A stretch of 59,537 nt of DNA from Parasutterella secunda (GCF_023336895.1 NZ_JAMBLT010000010.1:1-59537), one strand, 5' to 3'; counted from the stretch's first letter, positions 26,283 to 36,861 are shown. Numbers and translations are program-made. Notes: generated by a model not told the origin, from the letters alone.

Positions 26283-27467
26283 CTAACGCAAGTAGTCTTC
26301 TGTCACGCGGGCAAAAACGCTTGCCGCAATCGGTAAGCAGGCGTCGTTGTAGTCATAAGACGAGTTATGCAATAAGCATGGACCGTCTCCGTGTCCTTCT
26401 AAGCGATGCGAACCGTCGCCGGAACCCACGAAGAAGAAGGCCCCGGGCGTGGTTTGCAGGTAGTCCGCGAAGTCTTCCGAGGGCATGACCGGTTCTTGTT
26501 CGTGTAAGCGCTCTTCGCCATACAGCTCTTTTACGGCGTTTTGAACTCGGTCAACGCATTCCGGCGTATTGATGACCGGAGCATATTGACGCGTGAAAGT
26601 AAGATGGGCTTTTGCACCGAAAGCTTGTGCGACGTTGCGGCTGATTTGATCAAGTTTTTCCTCGACCATGTCAGTGACCTTATCGTCAAACGTTCTGACG
26701 GTACCTAAAATGCTAGCATGATCGGGCACCACGTTATAGGCCGTACCGGCTTCAATCTTGCAAATACTTAAAACAGCCGGGTCAATCGGGCGTTTCATAC
26801 GAGTGATAATGCCCTGAATAGATTCGCAGATTTGAATAGCCGTGAACACGGGATCAATGGACAAATTGGGCATGGCGCCGTGAGAGCCGCGGCCATCAAC
26901 ATCAATTTTGAAGACGTTGCCGCTTGCCATCATGGCCTTTTTGTTAATGCCAATTTTCATCGCCGGTGTTTCAGGCCAGTTGTGGCAGCCAAGGTAGAAG
27001 TCAGCCGGGAACTTCTCCATAAGCCCGTCGGCAATCATGTGTTGAGCGCCGAATCCGCCTTCTTCACCGGGTTGGAAGACAAAAATGACCGTACCGTTGA
27101 AGTTTTTCGTTTCGGAAAGATAACGGGCAGCCAGCAAAAGTCCCGTGATATGACCATCGTGGCCGCAGGCGTGCATGACTCCGGTATTTTTTGAAGCATG
27201 TTCAAAATGATTGGCTTCTGTAATGGGCAGTGCATCCATATCAGCACGCAAGGCAATGCGTTTAGTGCCGTTTCCGTTTTTCAGAACACCGACAACGCCC
27301 GTTCCGCCGATTCCGGTGTGAACTTCAATACCCCATTGAGTCAGGTATTGGGCGATTTTCTTAGAAGTTTCAAATTCTTGGTTGCTTAATTCCGGGTGGG
27401 CATGGAATTCACGGCGGATGCGGGTGAATTCCTGAGCCAAATCTTCAATACGAGCGATGGAAGGCAT
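26283..27467 (-). CDS. M20 metallo-amidohydrolase (N-acyl-amino-acid/hippurate hydrolase type)
   Basis: 394 residues. Metal-ligand motifs: ACGHDGHITG near 101-110, PGEEGGFGAQHMI near 133-145 with the catalytic Glu, and CHNWPE near 163. A Cys-type dimerisation lid domain lies around 185-300. The family hydrolyses the acyl group from N-acyl amino acids, hippurate or indole-3-acetyl-amino acids with two metal ions. It is upstream of the carbamoyltransferase and carbamate kinase, although a terminator lies between, so a shared catabolic theme is plausible but not proven. Good ribosome-binding site GGAAAT before ATG 27467. Confidence 0.88.
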   Translation of the reverse strand: MPSIARIEDLAQEFTRIRREFHAHPELSNQEFETSKKIAQYLTQWGIEVHTGIGGTGVVGVLKNGNGTKRIALRADMDALPITEANHFEHASKNTGVMHACGHDGHITGLLLAARYLSETKNFNGTVIFVFQPGEEGGFGAQHMIADGLMEKFPADFYLGCHNWPETPAMKIGINKKAMMASGNVFKIDVDGRGSHGAMPNLSIDPVFTAIQICESIQGIITRMKRPIDPAVLSICKIEAGTAYNVVPDHASILGTVRTFDDKVTDMVEEKLDQISRNVAQAFGAKAHLTFTRQYAPVINTPECVDRVQNAVKELYGEERLHEQEPVMPSEDFADYLQTTPGAFFFVGSGDGSHRLEGHGDGPCLLHNSSYDYNDACLPIAASVFARVTEDYLR

Positions 27468-27518
27468 TTTTATTTCCTTTGTTAGAAAAGGTTGATTGGC
27501 TAAGTGTAGCTCAGAAAA

Positions 27519-27544
27519 AAGGGGATCTTTTTAGAGATCCCCTT
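27519..27544 (-). terminator. Minus-strand terminator of hpf
   Basis: AAGGGGATC and GATCCCCTT form a perfect nine-pair stem and are followed on the minus strand by a T-run. It lies between hpf and the M20 gene. Confidence 0.9.
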
Positions 27545-27561
27545 GACTTAATCAGTAATGA

Positions 27562-27867
27562 TTAATGACCGCGCAATTTTTCCGCAGCGTCTTTCACTGA
27601 GCGGCGTAGCGTATCAAAGGCTTCTCTGATGGCAAGCATCACGTCATTGTTGGTGCGGGAGACCACCAAGTCGCTGCCGGAGGCAACAATTGTGACACGC
27701 ACAGTGTAGGCGCCCATCGTCTGATGGCCTTCTTGAGTGATGGTGGCGTGGCAGGGGCCCAAGTTACGGTCAAATTTGCTCAAATCGTTCAATTCTTTTT
27801 GTACAGCTTGTTCTACTGCTTCGGAACGACTGATACCATGGAATGTTACTTGTAATGCTTGTGCCAT
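27562..27867 (-). CDS. hpf: Short ribosome hibernation-promoting factor (HPF/RaiA family)
   Basis: 101 residues from the ATG at 27867, preceded by GAGGGA. The open frame continues upstream for 31 codons without a better start. The single S30AE domain (QVTFHGISRSEAVEQAVQKE at the start, VVSRTNNDVMLAIREAFDTL near the end) is complete, and no C-terminal dimerisation domain is present. Short HPF binds the 30S decoding centre in stationary phase and helps form inactive 100S ribosomes. It is monocistronic by its terminator. Confidence 0.88.
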   Translation of the reverse strand: MAQALQVTFHGISRSEAVEQAVQKELNDLSKFDRNLGPCHATITQEGHQTMGAYTVRVTIVASGSDLVVSRTNNDVMLAIREAFDTLRRSVKDAAEKLRGH

Positions 27868-28120
27868 ATAGATCCCTCTTTTTGTTTTGTTATTAGAAAG
27901 AGTGGGAAGATGGCTCTCTTCCCTTCCCACTTCATAGTGTACTGAAGTTATTCCGAGCAAATTGTGCTTTTAAGCAAAAGATTGCGCAAAGAAGAAAGAA
28001 AATGTTAATGCACGATTTCCAATGACTTGTTGTGTTTTCTGCTAAGATCGCGCCCATCTTACATAAACTATTCGCGCAACTGATTGATTACAAAGCGCGT
28101 TTATAAAAGGAAAACAAAAA

Positions 28121-28726
28121 ATGCGTAAACCTTGGGAAGAAGCGGGCAGCCATCGTGATGATTTTGGTTTTGAGGATCGTCCGCGTCGCTCAGACCGCCG
28201 CTTTGACGATCGTGATGGTTTCAAGCGCCGTTCTGATCGTCGATTTGATCGTCGAGAAGACGGCTTTGGACGTCGTGACGATAATTTTGCTCGCCGTGAT
28301 AAACGCAGAGATGACCGCAGGGGTGGTTTCTCTAAGCGTCGCGATGATTTCACCGATAACCTCTACGGAGTACGGTCCGGTCCCCGAGCCCGTGCCGCTA
28401 TGGCAGGACGCGGCACGGTTGCCCGTCGCCAAACAGCTCCCAGCCGCAATGCGCTCATTACGCTTGATGCGGATGTGGCTCGCGTTTTCGCTACCAGCGA
28501 GGCTGTCAATGCCGCCTTGCGTCATTTGATTGCTTTGGCCGGCATCATGGGTGAAGATGCCATTAAGCAAGCAACCCGTGAAATTGAAAATACTCAGGCC
28601 GAGGAGGTAAAACAGTCGCCCGAAGAACCCGTGGCTGTCCAGGCTCAACCGGTAGCAGAATTCCAGACGACCGACGAGGATGAAGAATGGTTTGATTTGC
28701 CTGTAGAGGGTGAAAAGGCCGAGTGA
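28121..28726 (+). CDS. Arg/Asp-rich low-complexity protein of unknown function
   Basis: 201 residues. The first ~80 residues are a repetitive Arg-Asp-Phe-Gly sequence (units such as RRSDRRFDDRDGF and RREDGFGRRDDNF), probably disordered. Residues ~105-155 look like a compact helical region (LITLDADVARVFATSEAVNA), and the tail is acidic. RD/RGG-type tails often bind RNA or promote condensates, but no known domain is recognisable. It has a good ribosome-binding site (AAAGGA). The gene ends 34 bases before the M61 peptidase, so both may be one transcript. A run of near-repeat codons makes replication slippage possible. Confidence 0.75.
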   Translation: MRKPWEEAGSHRDDFGFEDRPRRSDRRFDDRDGFKRRSDRRFDRREDGFGRRDDNFARRDKRRDDRRGGFSKRRDDFTDNLYGVRSGPRARAAMAGRGTVARRQTAPSRNALITLDADVARVFATSEAVNAALRHLIALAGIMGEDAIKQATREIENTQAEEVKQSPEEPVAVQAQPVAEFQTTDEDEEWFDLPVEGEKAE

Positions 28727-28760
28727 TAAGAAAAAGCGCTCAGCCAAGGAGTGTGTGGAA

Positions 28761-30515
28761 ATGACATTGCGTTATACAGTTACTCCTGTTCCTTACTCAG
28801 GAACATTTCACGTTGAATTGGTACTGAGCGCTTGCGATGAATTATTATTGCGTCTGCCTGCCTGGCTTCCCGGCAGCTACATGATTCGGGATATGGCAGC
28901 AGAAATTCAGTCCTTGGATGTTTTATGCGGCGGCCAGTCTTTCGACTGCCGCAAAGTCGATAAAAGCACGTGGCGCGTACAGCTCGGTGATAAACAGCGG
29001 ACAGTGACCGTCCGCTATGAAGTCTTTGCCCAGGACCCATCAGTTCGGCGGGCTTATTTAGATACTGACAGAGGTTTTTTAACCTTCTCAAGTTTGTGTC
29101 TGTACCCGATCGGAAGCGAAAAAGAGGCGATAGAAGTAGAGATTTGTGAACCCAAAGGGGTAGGCAGCTGGCAAGTGGCAACAGAGCTTTCACCTCTTGA
29201 AATCAAAGAAAATGGCTTCGGACGCTATCAGGCCGAAAACTATGATGAATTGGTTGATTCGCCGATGGAAATCGGTCCCTGGCAAGCTATTGAATTCAAG
29301 GCCTATGGCGTTTGCCACCGAATCATTTTAAGTGGGAAGGTGCCGCCGTTTGACCGGCAACGACTCAAAAGCGATGTTAAGCGTTGTGTGGAAACGGTTA
29401 TTTCGTTTTTTGAGCCAAAGACACGCAAAGCTCCTTTTGCATCTTACTGTTTCTTCTTAAATTTAAGTGAGAATTTATACGGAGGACTCGAGCACCGCGC
29501 AAGCACTGCACTGGCGGCTTCCTTTTTTGATTTACCCATTGTGGGTGACAAAACCATCAGTGTCGGTTACGCCAAGCTTTTAGAGCTTTTTACTCACGAG
29601 TACTTTCACGCTTGGTGGGTTAAGCGGGTCAAGCCTTCCGTTTTTATTCCCTATGACTTAACGCAGGAAACTTACACGAACCTGTTGTGGGTTTTTGAAG
29701 GTTTCACAAGTTATTACGACGCACAGTTGACCGCGCGAAGCGGCGCAACGGATACGGAAAACTATCTGAAATCTTTGTCGGAAACCTTGAATCGTCATTA
29801 TTTGGCCAGCGCGAAAAATCGACAAAGTTTGGCCGAATCTTCCTTTGACGCCTGGATTAAATACTATAAAGTCAGAACCAACCGAAGCCGTTCGGTCACG
29901 AGTTACTACGACAAAGGGGCGCTTGTTGCCATGGCCTTGGATGCTTTCATTCAGAAAGAAAGTGCAGGCAAGCACTCTTTAGATGATGTTTTGCGTTTTG
30001 CGTGGCAGCAATTTAAAGAGGTGGGCAAAGACTATGCCGGCCTAGATGAAGAGATGATGCCGGAGATCATTTTCGAGGCGACCGGAATTGACGTGAGTGA
30101 GGAAATCGACCGTTGGGTTTACGGTTGCGAGGAACCGGACTACAAGCGTGTACTCAAAACGATGGGCATTGACTTGACCGAAGAGAAACTTCCCATTGAA
30201 CGGGAAGTGTTGCAGGCGACCTTGTCCGGAACAAACGCACTTAAAGTCAGTCAACTCGATGAAGCGGGAGTCGCCGAGCTTGCGGGGCTTTGTGTTGGTG
30301 ATGAACTCCTTGCTATTGATTCCATCCGCGTTACCAAGAGCAATTTAGAGAAGCTTCTTAAGCGCTACGGCCAAGCAAAATCTTTCTCCCTGCACGTATT
30401 TAGAAGCGGTCTTTTGAAGGAACTTTCCGTGAAGCCCCGAAAGGCAGATGTACGCAAAATAAAGCTAAGCGTCAATTCAAACGGCAAAGCATTTTGCCGT
30501 TGGTTAAACCGTTAA
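28761..30515 (+). CDS. M61-family metallopeptidase (glycyl aminopeptidase) with PDZ domain
   Basis: 584 residues from the ATG at 28761, nine bases after AAGGAG; an in-frame GTG at 28710 overlaps the preceding gene. An N-terminal beta-sandwich precedes the gluzincin domain with HEYFHAWW near 278-285 and the third ligand Glu in VFEGFTSYYD near 311. The C-terminal ~100 residues (AELAGLCVGDELLAIDSI) form a PDZ domain. M61 enzymes release N-terminal glycine or other small residues. No signal peptide is seen, so it is probably cytoplasmic. Its stop overlaps that of the convergent patatin gene. Confidence 0.9.
   Translation: MTLRYTVTPVPYSGTFHVELVLSACDELLLRLPAWLPGSYMIRDMAAEIQSLDVLCGGQSFDCRKVDKSTWRVQLGDKQRTVTVRYEVFAQDPSVRRAYLDTDRGFLTFSSLCLYPIGSEKEAIEVEICEPKGVGSWQVATELSPLEIKENGFGRYQAENYDELVDSPMEIGPWQAIEFKAYGVCHRIILSGKVPPFDRQRLKSDVKRCVETVISFFEPKTRKAPFASYCFFLNLSENLYGGLEHRASTALAASFFDLPIVGDKTISVGYAKLLELFTHEYFHAWWVKRVKPSVFIPYDLTQETYTNLLWVFEGFTSYYDAQLTARSGATDTENYLKSLSETLNRHYLASAKNRQSLAESSFDAWIKYYKVRTNRSRSVTSYYDKGALVAMALDAFIQKESAGKHSLDDVLRFAWQQFKEVGKDYAGLDEEMMPEIIFEATGIDVSEEIDRWVYGCEEPDYKRVLKTMGIDLTEEKLPIEREVLQATLSGTNALKVSQLDEAGVAELAGLCVGDELLAIDSIRVTKSNLEKLLKRYGQAKSFSLHVFRSGLLKELSVKPRKADVRKIKLSVNSNGKAFCRWLNR
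30480..30501. terminator. Hairpin inside the 3' end of the M61 gene
   Basis: AACGGCAAA (30480-30488) and TTTGCCGTT (30493-30501) form a perfect nine-pair stem a few bases before the two overlapping stop codons. T-runs are weak on both sides, so it may be a bidirectional 3'-end or stability element for the convergent pair. Confidence 0.45.
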
Positions 30516-31369
30516 AGAGCTTGTTGAATCCAGTTTTTCAGAGCAGGGACTAGGGCCAGAGCATCTCGTTGTCCCGCATCGTAGCCGCGCTGCACATCTT
30601 GAGGATCATGAGTCAGACGTTTAATACCCAAAGACGTCTGTGGCCGAATGACAAATGCATTGCCTTTTTGAGACGCTTCGTCAATATCTTTTTGTGTTTG
30701 TTCATAGGTCAAAGGGGAATGGGCAAATGTTTCACAGAACTGGGGGTATTTTCTGTAAAAGAGTTTTGCCAGGTACGCATCCCGATCTTTGACCTTGTGT
30801 TCACGCGGTTGAGTGGAAATAACGATATTGCGGTCAAATCCTAATTTTTCGAATGCTTTTAAAGGAATACGGTCAGAGCAGCCGCCATCGAGCAGCTTTT
30901 TACCTCGAAATTCCACGATTTGAGAAACGTAGGGCAGAGACGCTGAAGCTCTCAAACCGTCAATTTCTTTTTCCATATCCGTTAAATGCAGATATTCTGG
31001 CTCTCCGGTTTCAACATTGGTACAGGTGACATAGTAAGCAATGCCGGAATTTTTAAAGGTATCGTTATCGAACGGATCGTAGATGTAGGGGATATCGTGG
31101 TAGCAAAACTGGGTGTCTACGATATTGCCAGTTTTGATTAACGTTTTAAAGCTGAAAAAACGGTCATCGCCGCAAAAGCGTTTGTAGAAACGAAGACTTC
31201 TGCCTTTTTGGCCGGAAACAAATGAACAGCCGTGAACAGCGCCTGCTGATACGCCAATGACGCCTTTGACAGGAAGATTAAGGTCTGACAGAACATCTAA
31301 AACACCGGCGGCATAAATTCCACGAATGCCACCTCCCTCAACAACAATCCCTAAACGATGATCCGACAT
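30512..31369 (-). CDS. Patatin-like phospholipase (YjjU/RssA type)
   Basis: 285 residues from the ATG at 31369; a TTG nine bases upstream is a less likely start. The oxyanion hole is GGGIRGIY near 12-19, the nucleophile elbow GVSAG near 39-43 holds the active Ser, and DGG near 159 supplies the Asp of the Ser-Asp dyad. Family members hydrolyse acyl esters of phospholipids or act on lipid-like substrates in the cytoplasm. It is convergent with the M61 gene, sharing TTAA at the stops. No secretion signal is present. Confidence 0.88.
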   Translation of the reverse strand: MSDHRLGIVVEGGGIRGIYAAGVLDVLSDLNLPVKGVIGVSAGAVHGCSFVSGQKGRSLRFYKRFCGDDRFFSFKTLIKTGNIVDTQFCYHDIPYIYDPFDNDTFKNSGIAYYVTCTNVETGEPEYLHLTDMEKEIDGLRASASLPYVSQIVEFRGKKLLDGGCSDRIPLKAFEKLGFDRNIVISTQPREHKVKDRDAYLAKLFYRKYPQFCETFAHSPLTYEQTQKDIDEASQKGNAFVIRPQTSLGIKRLTHDPQDVQRGYDAGQRDALALVPALKNWIQQAL

Positions 31370-31423
31370 AAAAATCAAACTTCAGTTAAAGAGGTATTGA
31401 ATTATAGAGAGGCCCAACAAAAG

Positions 31424-31458
31424 AAAAAAAAACTCCACGTCAGTTGCCCGACGTGGAG
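31424..31458 (-). terminator. Minus-strand terminator of the PiT gene
   Basis: CTCCACGTC (31433-31441) and GACGTGGAG (31450-31458) form a nine-pair stem, followed on the minus strand by nine T. Confidence 0.92.
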
Positions 31459-31482
31459 AAAGAAGCAAGAACACACTAGCTC

Positions 31483-33714
31483 TTACTTCGAGGACGGTTG
31501 GGCAACAATTGTTGCCAGTCGGTTTTCAAGCGCGGCCGCAATCGCACAACGATTAACAAGCTCACGGGCGAAAACCAGGAAATTTAGATAAAGCTCACTG
31601 CCACGAACGGATAAGCCGGCATTGGGTATTTTGCGCAAAAGCTCAGCCTGCATATGGTCAATCAACTCAATGGCTTCATGAGAGTGGGTAAGAATGGCGT
31701 GGATATCCAACTTTTTGTCGGAACCTGTTGCAATTTTGTCGAGATAACCTACGAGGCTTAAAAGGTCATTTTTCAAGTCACCTTGGAAAATACGATGGCG
31801 ATTGGCTACGTGATCAGTGGCCTGTTTGCTCAAAGATTGCAGCGAACGGCCGATTTCTCGAATATTGGTGAAAATTCGGTAGTAGCAATAGCGGGCGTCA
31901 AAGTCATCCTTGGTAGGCTTAAAGCTTGAGTTAGCCATGCGGTAATACAGTCCCCGATCAGCACTCATTTCATCGAACAAATCAGAACTACTGGTTTTGA
32001 CACGACGCAGAGCGCTTTCGTTGTCATTGAGAAATTCATGGACCAATTGATTGAAAACGGTAAGCGTTTTTTCAAAACTGGCGTCAGCCTTTTGATCGAC
32101 CAATTCTTGAACCTTTTTCGCGTCATAACGCGTGTCAAGATCGGCCCGCATATTGACGGTGTCAAGTTTTGCACGAAGGTTGGATCGGATTAAGAGAACT
32201 GTTGATCCCACGGCCAAAATTAGTGCCGCAATCGGTCCGCCCCAGAGCGTAAAACCGCAAACGATGGCAGCCATGGTTGAGGCGCTCAAAGCAGTCAGGA
32301 ACCAACCGCTGATCACCGTCAGCACGCCGGAAATACGGTAAACCGCTGTTTCACGATCCCAGGCGCCATCTGCAAAGGATGAACCCATGGCAACCATGAA
32401 GGTGACATACGTGGTCGATAGCGGCAACTGAAGGCTCGTGGCCGAGGCGATCAATGCCGCGCTGACGACAAGATTAATCGAGGCGCGAACGTAGTCAAAA
32501 GGCAGAGGTGTTTCACCGCGTTGAAGTTTCTTGGGCTCAAAGCGGCGATCAATACCTTTTTGTACGGAAATCGGAATGATCTGGTGAATGACTTGCCCCA
32601 GTCCCATACTGGCACGAACAATCATGCGGCCGGGCAAGGAACTTCCGAATTGTTCCTGTTCACCGGAATTGCTGGAAGAAAGGTTAATGGATGTTTGAAT
32701 GACGATTTGAGCTTTCTTTGAGAACCAAAGCGTGAGCACCATGACAAGGCCTGAGAAAAGCAGAAAGCCGGTGGCAGCCACAGTCGGTTTTAAAAGGCCT
32801 TCCATGGTAAAGGCTTCGGCGGCAGCGCCTGAAGCTACCCATTCCTGATAGGAGTCCCAAGCCGCAAGGGGAACACCGACAAAGTTCACGAGGTCATTGC
32901 CGGCAAAGGCGAAAGCCAAAGAGAATGTGCCGGCCAAAATCACAATTTTGAAGATATTGACGTTGAAGACAATGATGAGAAGGTGAAAAACAACTGAAAG
33001 AACCACAAATAAGGTTCCAACAATTGGCCAAGTATTTTCATTCATGAACTGGATCCATTCGGGCTGCATGAAGCTTGCCCCCTTGGCTCCTTTCATCACG
33101 AGAAAATAGAAAATGGCCGTCAAAGCGATGCCGGCGAAAACGCCGCCCACGCGGCGGTACATCTTTTCAAAATTGAAAGTAAATATCAGGCGGGTAATGT
33201 ATTGAACAACTGCGCCCGTTACGAAGGCGACGGCAACGGAAATCAAAATGCCAGAGACAATCGTCAGGGATTTGGAGCTATTGATGTAATCGATAACATT
33301 CGCAAGCGACGCTCCATCCATTAAGAGTGTATAAGCCGCGGCAGCCAAGGCACTTCCCAATAATTCAAAAACAATGGATACCGTGGTTGATGTCGGCAGG
33401 CCAAGTGAATTAAAAAGGTCCAACAAAATGATGTCCGTGACCATTACCGCAAAGAAGATCACCATGATTTCGGAAAAGGTGAACATCTGCGGATTAAAAA
33501 CACCAGAGCGGGCAATTTCCATCATTCCTGATGAGAATGTCGCGCCCAACATGACACCGATGCTCGCCACGAGCATGATGGTTTTAAAAGAAGCGATTCG
33601 GCAGCCCAACGCCGAATTTAAAAAATTGACGGCGTCATTGCTGACCCCGACAAAAATATCGAAAACAGCTATCAGAGCGAGAAAGGCAAGTAGAGCGAGA
33701 AAGTAGTATTCCAT
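31483..33714 (-). CDS. PiT-family inorganic phosphate transporter with PhoU-like C-terminal domain
   Basis: 743 residues from ATG 33714; the frame extends 14 codons upstream without a better start. The paired PiT signatures appear as GVSNDAVNFLNSALG near 24-38 and AGNDLVNFVGVPLAA near 275, each within a repeat of membrane helices. Residues ~535-743 form a hydrophilic, helix-rich tail resembling PhoU (LSLVGYLDKIATGSDK and nearby helices). PiT carriers bring in phosphate with H+ or Na+. The tail may act as a regulator that is normally a separate PhoU-like protein. A Pho-box-like repeat pair lies upstream. Confidence 0.87.
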   Translation of the reverse strand: MEYYFLALLAFLALIAVFDIFVGVSNDAVNFLNSALGCRIASFKTIMLVASIGVMLGATFSSGMMEIARSGVFNPQMFTFSEIMVIFFAVMVTDIILLDLFNSLGLPTSTTVSIVFELLGSALAAAAYTLLMDGASLANVIDYINSSKSLTIVSGILISVAVAFVTGAVVQYITRLIFTFNFEKMYRRVGGVFAGIALTAIFYFLVMKGAKGASFMQPEWIQFMNENTWPIVGTLFVVLSVVFHLLIIVFNVNIFKIVILAGTFSLAFAFAGNDLVNFVGVPLAAWDSYQEWVASGAAAEAFTMEGLLKPTVAATGFLLFSGLVMVLTLWFSKKAQIVIQTSINLSSSNSGEQEQFGSSLPGRMIVRASMGLGQVIHQIIPISVQKGIDRRFEPKKLQRGETPLPFDYVRASINLVVSAALIASATSLQLPLSTTYVTFMVAMGSSFADGAWDRETAVYRISGVLTVISGWFLTALSASTMAAIVCGFTLWGGPIAALILAVGSTVLLIRSNLRAKLDTVNMRADLDTRYDAKKVQELVDQKADASFEKTLTVFNQLVHEFLNDNESALRRVKTSSSDLFDEMSADRGLYYRMANSSFKPTKDDFDARYCYYRIFTNIREIGRSLQSLSKQATDHVANRHRIFQGDLKNDLLSLVGYLDKIATGSDKKLDIHAILTHSHEAIELIDHMQAELLRKIPNAGLSVRGSELYLNFLVFARELVNRCAIAAALENRLATIVAQPSSK

Positions 33715-33788
33715 GATAAAAACGTCGTTATCTGAACAAAATAAGAGTGAACACACAAGTGCAGTTGGCGGCAGTATGCGCTTACAAA

Positions 33789-33817
33789 ATGACAGAACTG
33801 TTTGAAAAAGATGTCAG
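33789..33817 (-). promoter_or_regulatory. Possible Pho box before the PiT gene
   Basis: On the minus strand CTGACAT and CTGTCAT begin exactly 22 bp apart, two 11-bp PhoB-repeat steps, about 75-105 bp before the PiT start. The intermediate heptamer (TTCAAAC) is a poor match. PhoB control would suit the gene, but the match is partial. Confidence 0.35.
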
Positions 33818-33902
33818 AAGGATTACAAATCTGTGAAAAAAGAAGGATTGCTTGAGAGTATTTGATGGTTGAGATAACCGATTTTCTTATTGCATAACAC
33901 GG

Positions 33903-33934
33903 TTGTTTTAAATGGGATGAAGTGCTTAAAACAA
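33903..33934. promoter_or_regulatory. Inverted repeat upstream of pyrG
   Basis: TTGTTTTAA (33903-33911) and TTAAAACAA (33926-33934) are perfect nine-base arms with a 14-base centre, about 105 bp before pyrG. An operator or a leader hairpin are both possible. The rest of the 33818-34038 gap shows nothing else clear. Confidence 0.35.
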
Positions 33935-34035
33935 AATAGTTAGGGAACTCAAAAATAGTCAGTGGCGATGTGGCGTTTTACTTTTTTCGGTTACTAAAAT
34001 CGACGGTTGGTTTGATACTTTTCCGAAAGGATTGA

Positions 34036-35670
<1,635 letters not shown>

Positions 35671-35682
35671 AAATGTCCGTTT

Positions 35683-35717
35683 ACGAAGTCTACAAACTGT
35701 TTTGTAGGCTTCGTTTA
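35683..35717 (+). terminator. Terminator after pyrG
   Basis: ACGAAGTCTACAAA (35683-35696) pairs with TTTGTAGGCTTCGT (35701-35714) with a single T-G wobble over a four-base loop. A short T-rich run follows. Confidence 0.75.
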
Positions 35718-35778
35718 AGGGCTGTGTCAGTGCTCTTTTCAGCGCAAAAAGATTTTGGCTGGCGGACCTCTAACAGGT

Positions 35779-35807
35779 TTGTTTTTCTTCAATTTTTTAG
35801 GTAAAAT
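35779..35807 (+). promoter_or_regulatory. Candidate promoter of rplM-rpsI
   Basis: TTGTTT (35779-35784) and TAAAAT (35802-35807) are spaced by 17 bp. Transcription would start near 35814, giving a leader of about 158 bases. Confidence 0.55.
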
Positions 35808-35814
35808 CCCAACT

Positions 35815-35971
35815 CTTGTTATTTCAATAGGTGTTTCTCTGTCGCCTTTTTGAATTAACGGGAAACGAATTTTTGGACTCTGTCGCTGGTGCTTGCGGCC
35901 TTAAGCGACAATCCGTTTGCGCGCGACTTGAATGAAAATGTCGTGCGTTTTCATTGATAGGTGAATGAATA
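35815..35971 (+). promoter_or_regulatory. Structured 5' leader of rplM-rpsI
   Basis: Two perfect hairpins lie in the leader: TGTCGCT/AGCGACA (35881-35887 with 35904-35910), and AATGAAAA/TTTTCATT (35931-35938 with 35948-35955) ending 17 bases before the ATG. Ribosomal protein operons are commonly autoregulated by binding to such leaders, and L13 is a plausible binder. This is inference from structure. Confidence 0.4.
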
Positions 35972-36400
35972 ATGAAGACCTTCTCGGCTAAGCCGCTCGA
36001 AGTGACTCGCGAATGGTACGTGGTTGACGCTACCGATAAGATCGTCGGTCACCTCGCTGCTGAAATTGCTGCCCGTTTGCGTGGCAAGCACAAGCCTGAA
36101 TACACGCCGCACGTTGATACGGGCGATTTCATCGTTGTGATCAACGCTTCCAAGATGAAGATGAGTGGCGACAAGGCTAAGAACAAGCGTTACTATCGCC
36201 ACACGGGTTATCCTGGCGGCATCATCGAAACGACTTTCGAAAAGATGCAACAACGCCACCCGGGCCGCGCCCTTGAAATTGCTGTTAAGGGCATGCTCCC
36301 GAAGGGACCCTTGGGCTATGCCATGATTAAGAAGTTGAAGATCTATGCTGGTGAAGAACATCCGCATACGGCTCAACAACCTAAGAACCTCGACATCTAA
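35972..36400 (+). CDS. rplM: 50S ribosomal protein L13
   Basis: 142 residues, the standard bacterial length. It starts [20 protein letters not shown], with the conserved [20 protein letters not shown] stretch near 108-127. It binds 23S rRNA early in 50S assembly. It is followed after 12 bases by rpsI, the usual partner. Codon use is strongly optimised. Confidence 0.97.
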   Translation: MKTFSAKPLEVTREWYVVDATDKIVGHLAAEIAARLRGKHKPEYTPHVDTGDFIVVINASKMKMSGDKAKNKRYYRHTGYPGGIIETTFEKMQQRHPGRALEIAVKGMLPKGPLGYAMIKKLKIYAGEEHPHTAQQPKNLDI

Positions 36401-36412
36401 TAAGGATTCGGC

Positions 36413-36805
36413 ATGATCGGCAATTACAATTACGGCACCGGCCGTCGCAAGAGCTCCGTGGCCCGCGTCTTTATTAAGCGTGGTTCCGGCAAGATCGTGA
36501 TCAACGGTCGTCCTTTGAATGAATACTTCCACCGTGAAACCGGCCGTATGGTCGTGATGCAACCGTTGGAACTCACCGAAAACGTTGAAACGTTTGACGT
36601 GATGGTCAACGTGCGTGGCGGTGGTGAAACGGGTCAAGCCGGCGCTGTGCGTCACGGCATTACCCGCGCTTTGATTGACTACGACGAAGGCTTGAAGGCC
36701 CAGTTGTCCGCCGCGGGCTTTGTGACCCGTGACGCTCGCGAAGTCGAACGTAAGAAGGTCGGTCTTCGCAAGGCCCGTCGCCGTAAGCAATTCTCCAAGC
36801 GCTAA
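36413..36805 (+). CDS. rpsI: 30S ribosomal protein S9
   Basis: 130 residues with the conserved [14 protein letters not shown] near 7-20 and the basic C-terminus ending KQFSKR, which reaches the decoding centre. It is cotranscribed with rplM and followed by a strong terminator. Confidence 0.97.
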   Translation: MIGNYNYGTGRRKSSVARVFIKRGSGKIVINGRPLNEYFHRETGRMVVMQPLELTENVETFDVMVNVRGGGETGQAGAVRHGITRALIDYDEGLKAQLSAAGFVTRDAREVERKKVGLRKARRRKQFSKR

Positions 36806-36861
36806 TCGCTTTACGATTGCAAATTGCCCAAATCCCGTCTCAAGCGGGATTGGCAACAGGG

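Noticed and set aside
35951-36856. 301-codon minus-strand frame
   Set aside because: It is the antisense shadow of rplM and rpsI, whose optimised codons keep the opposite frame open.
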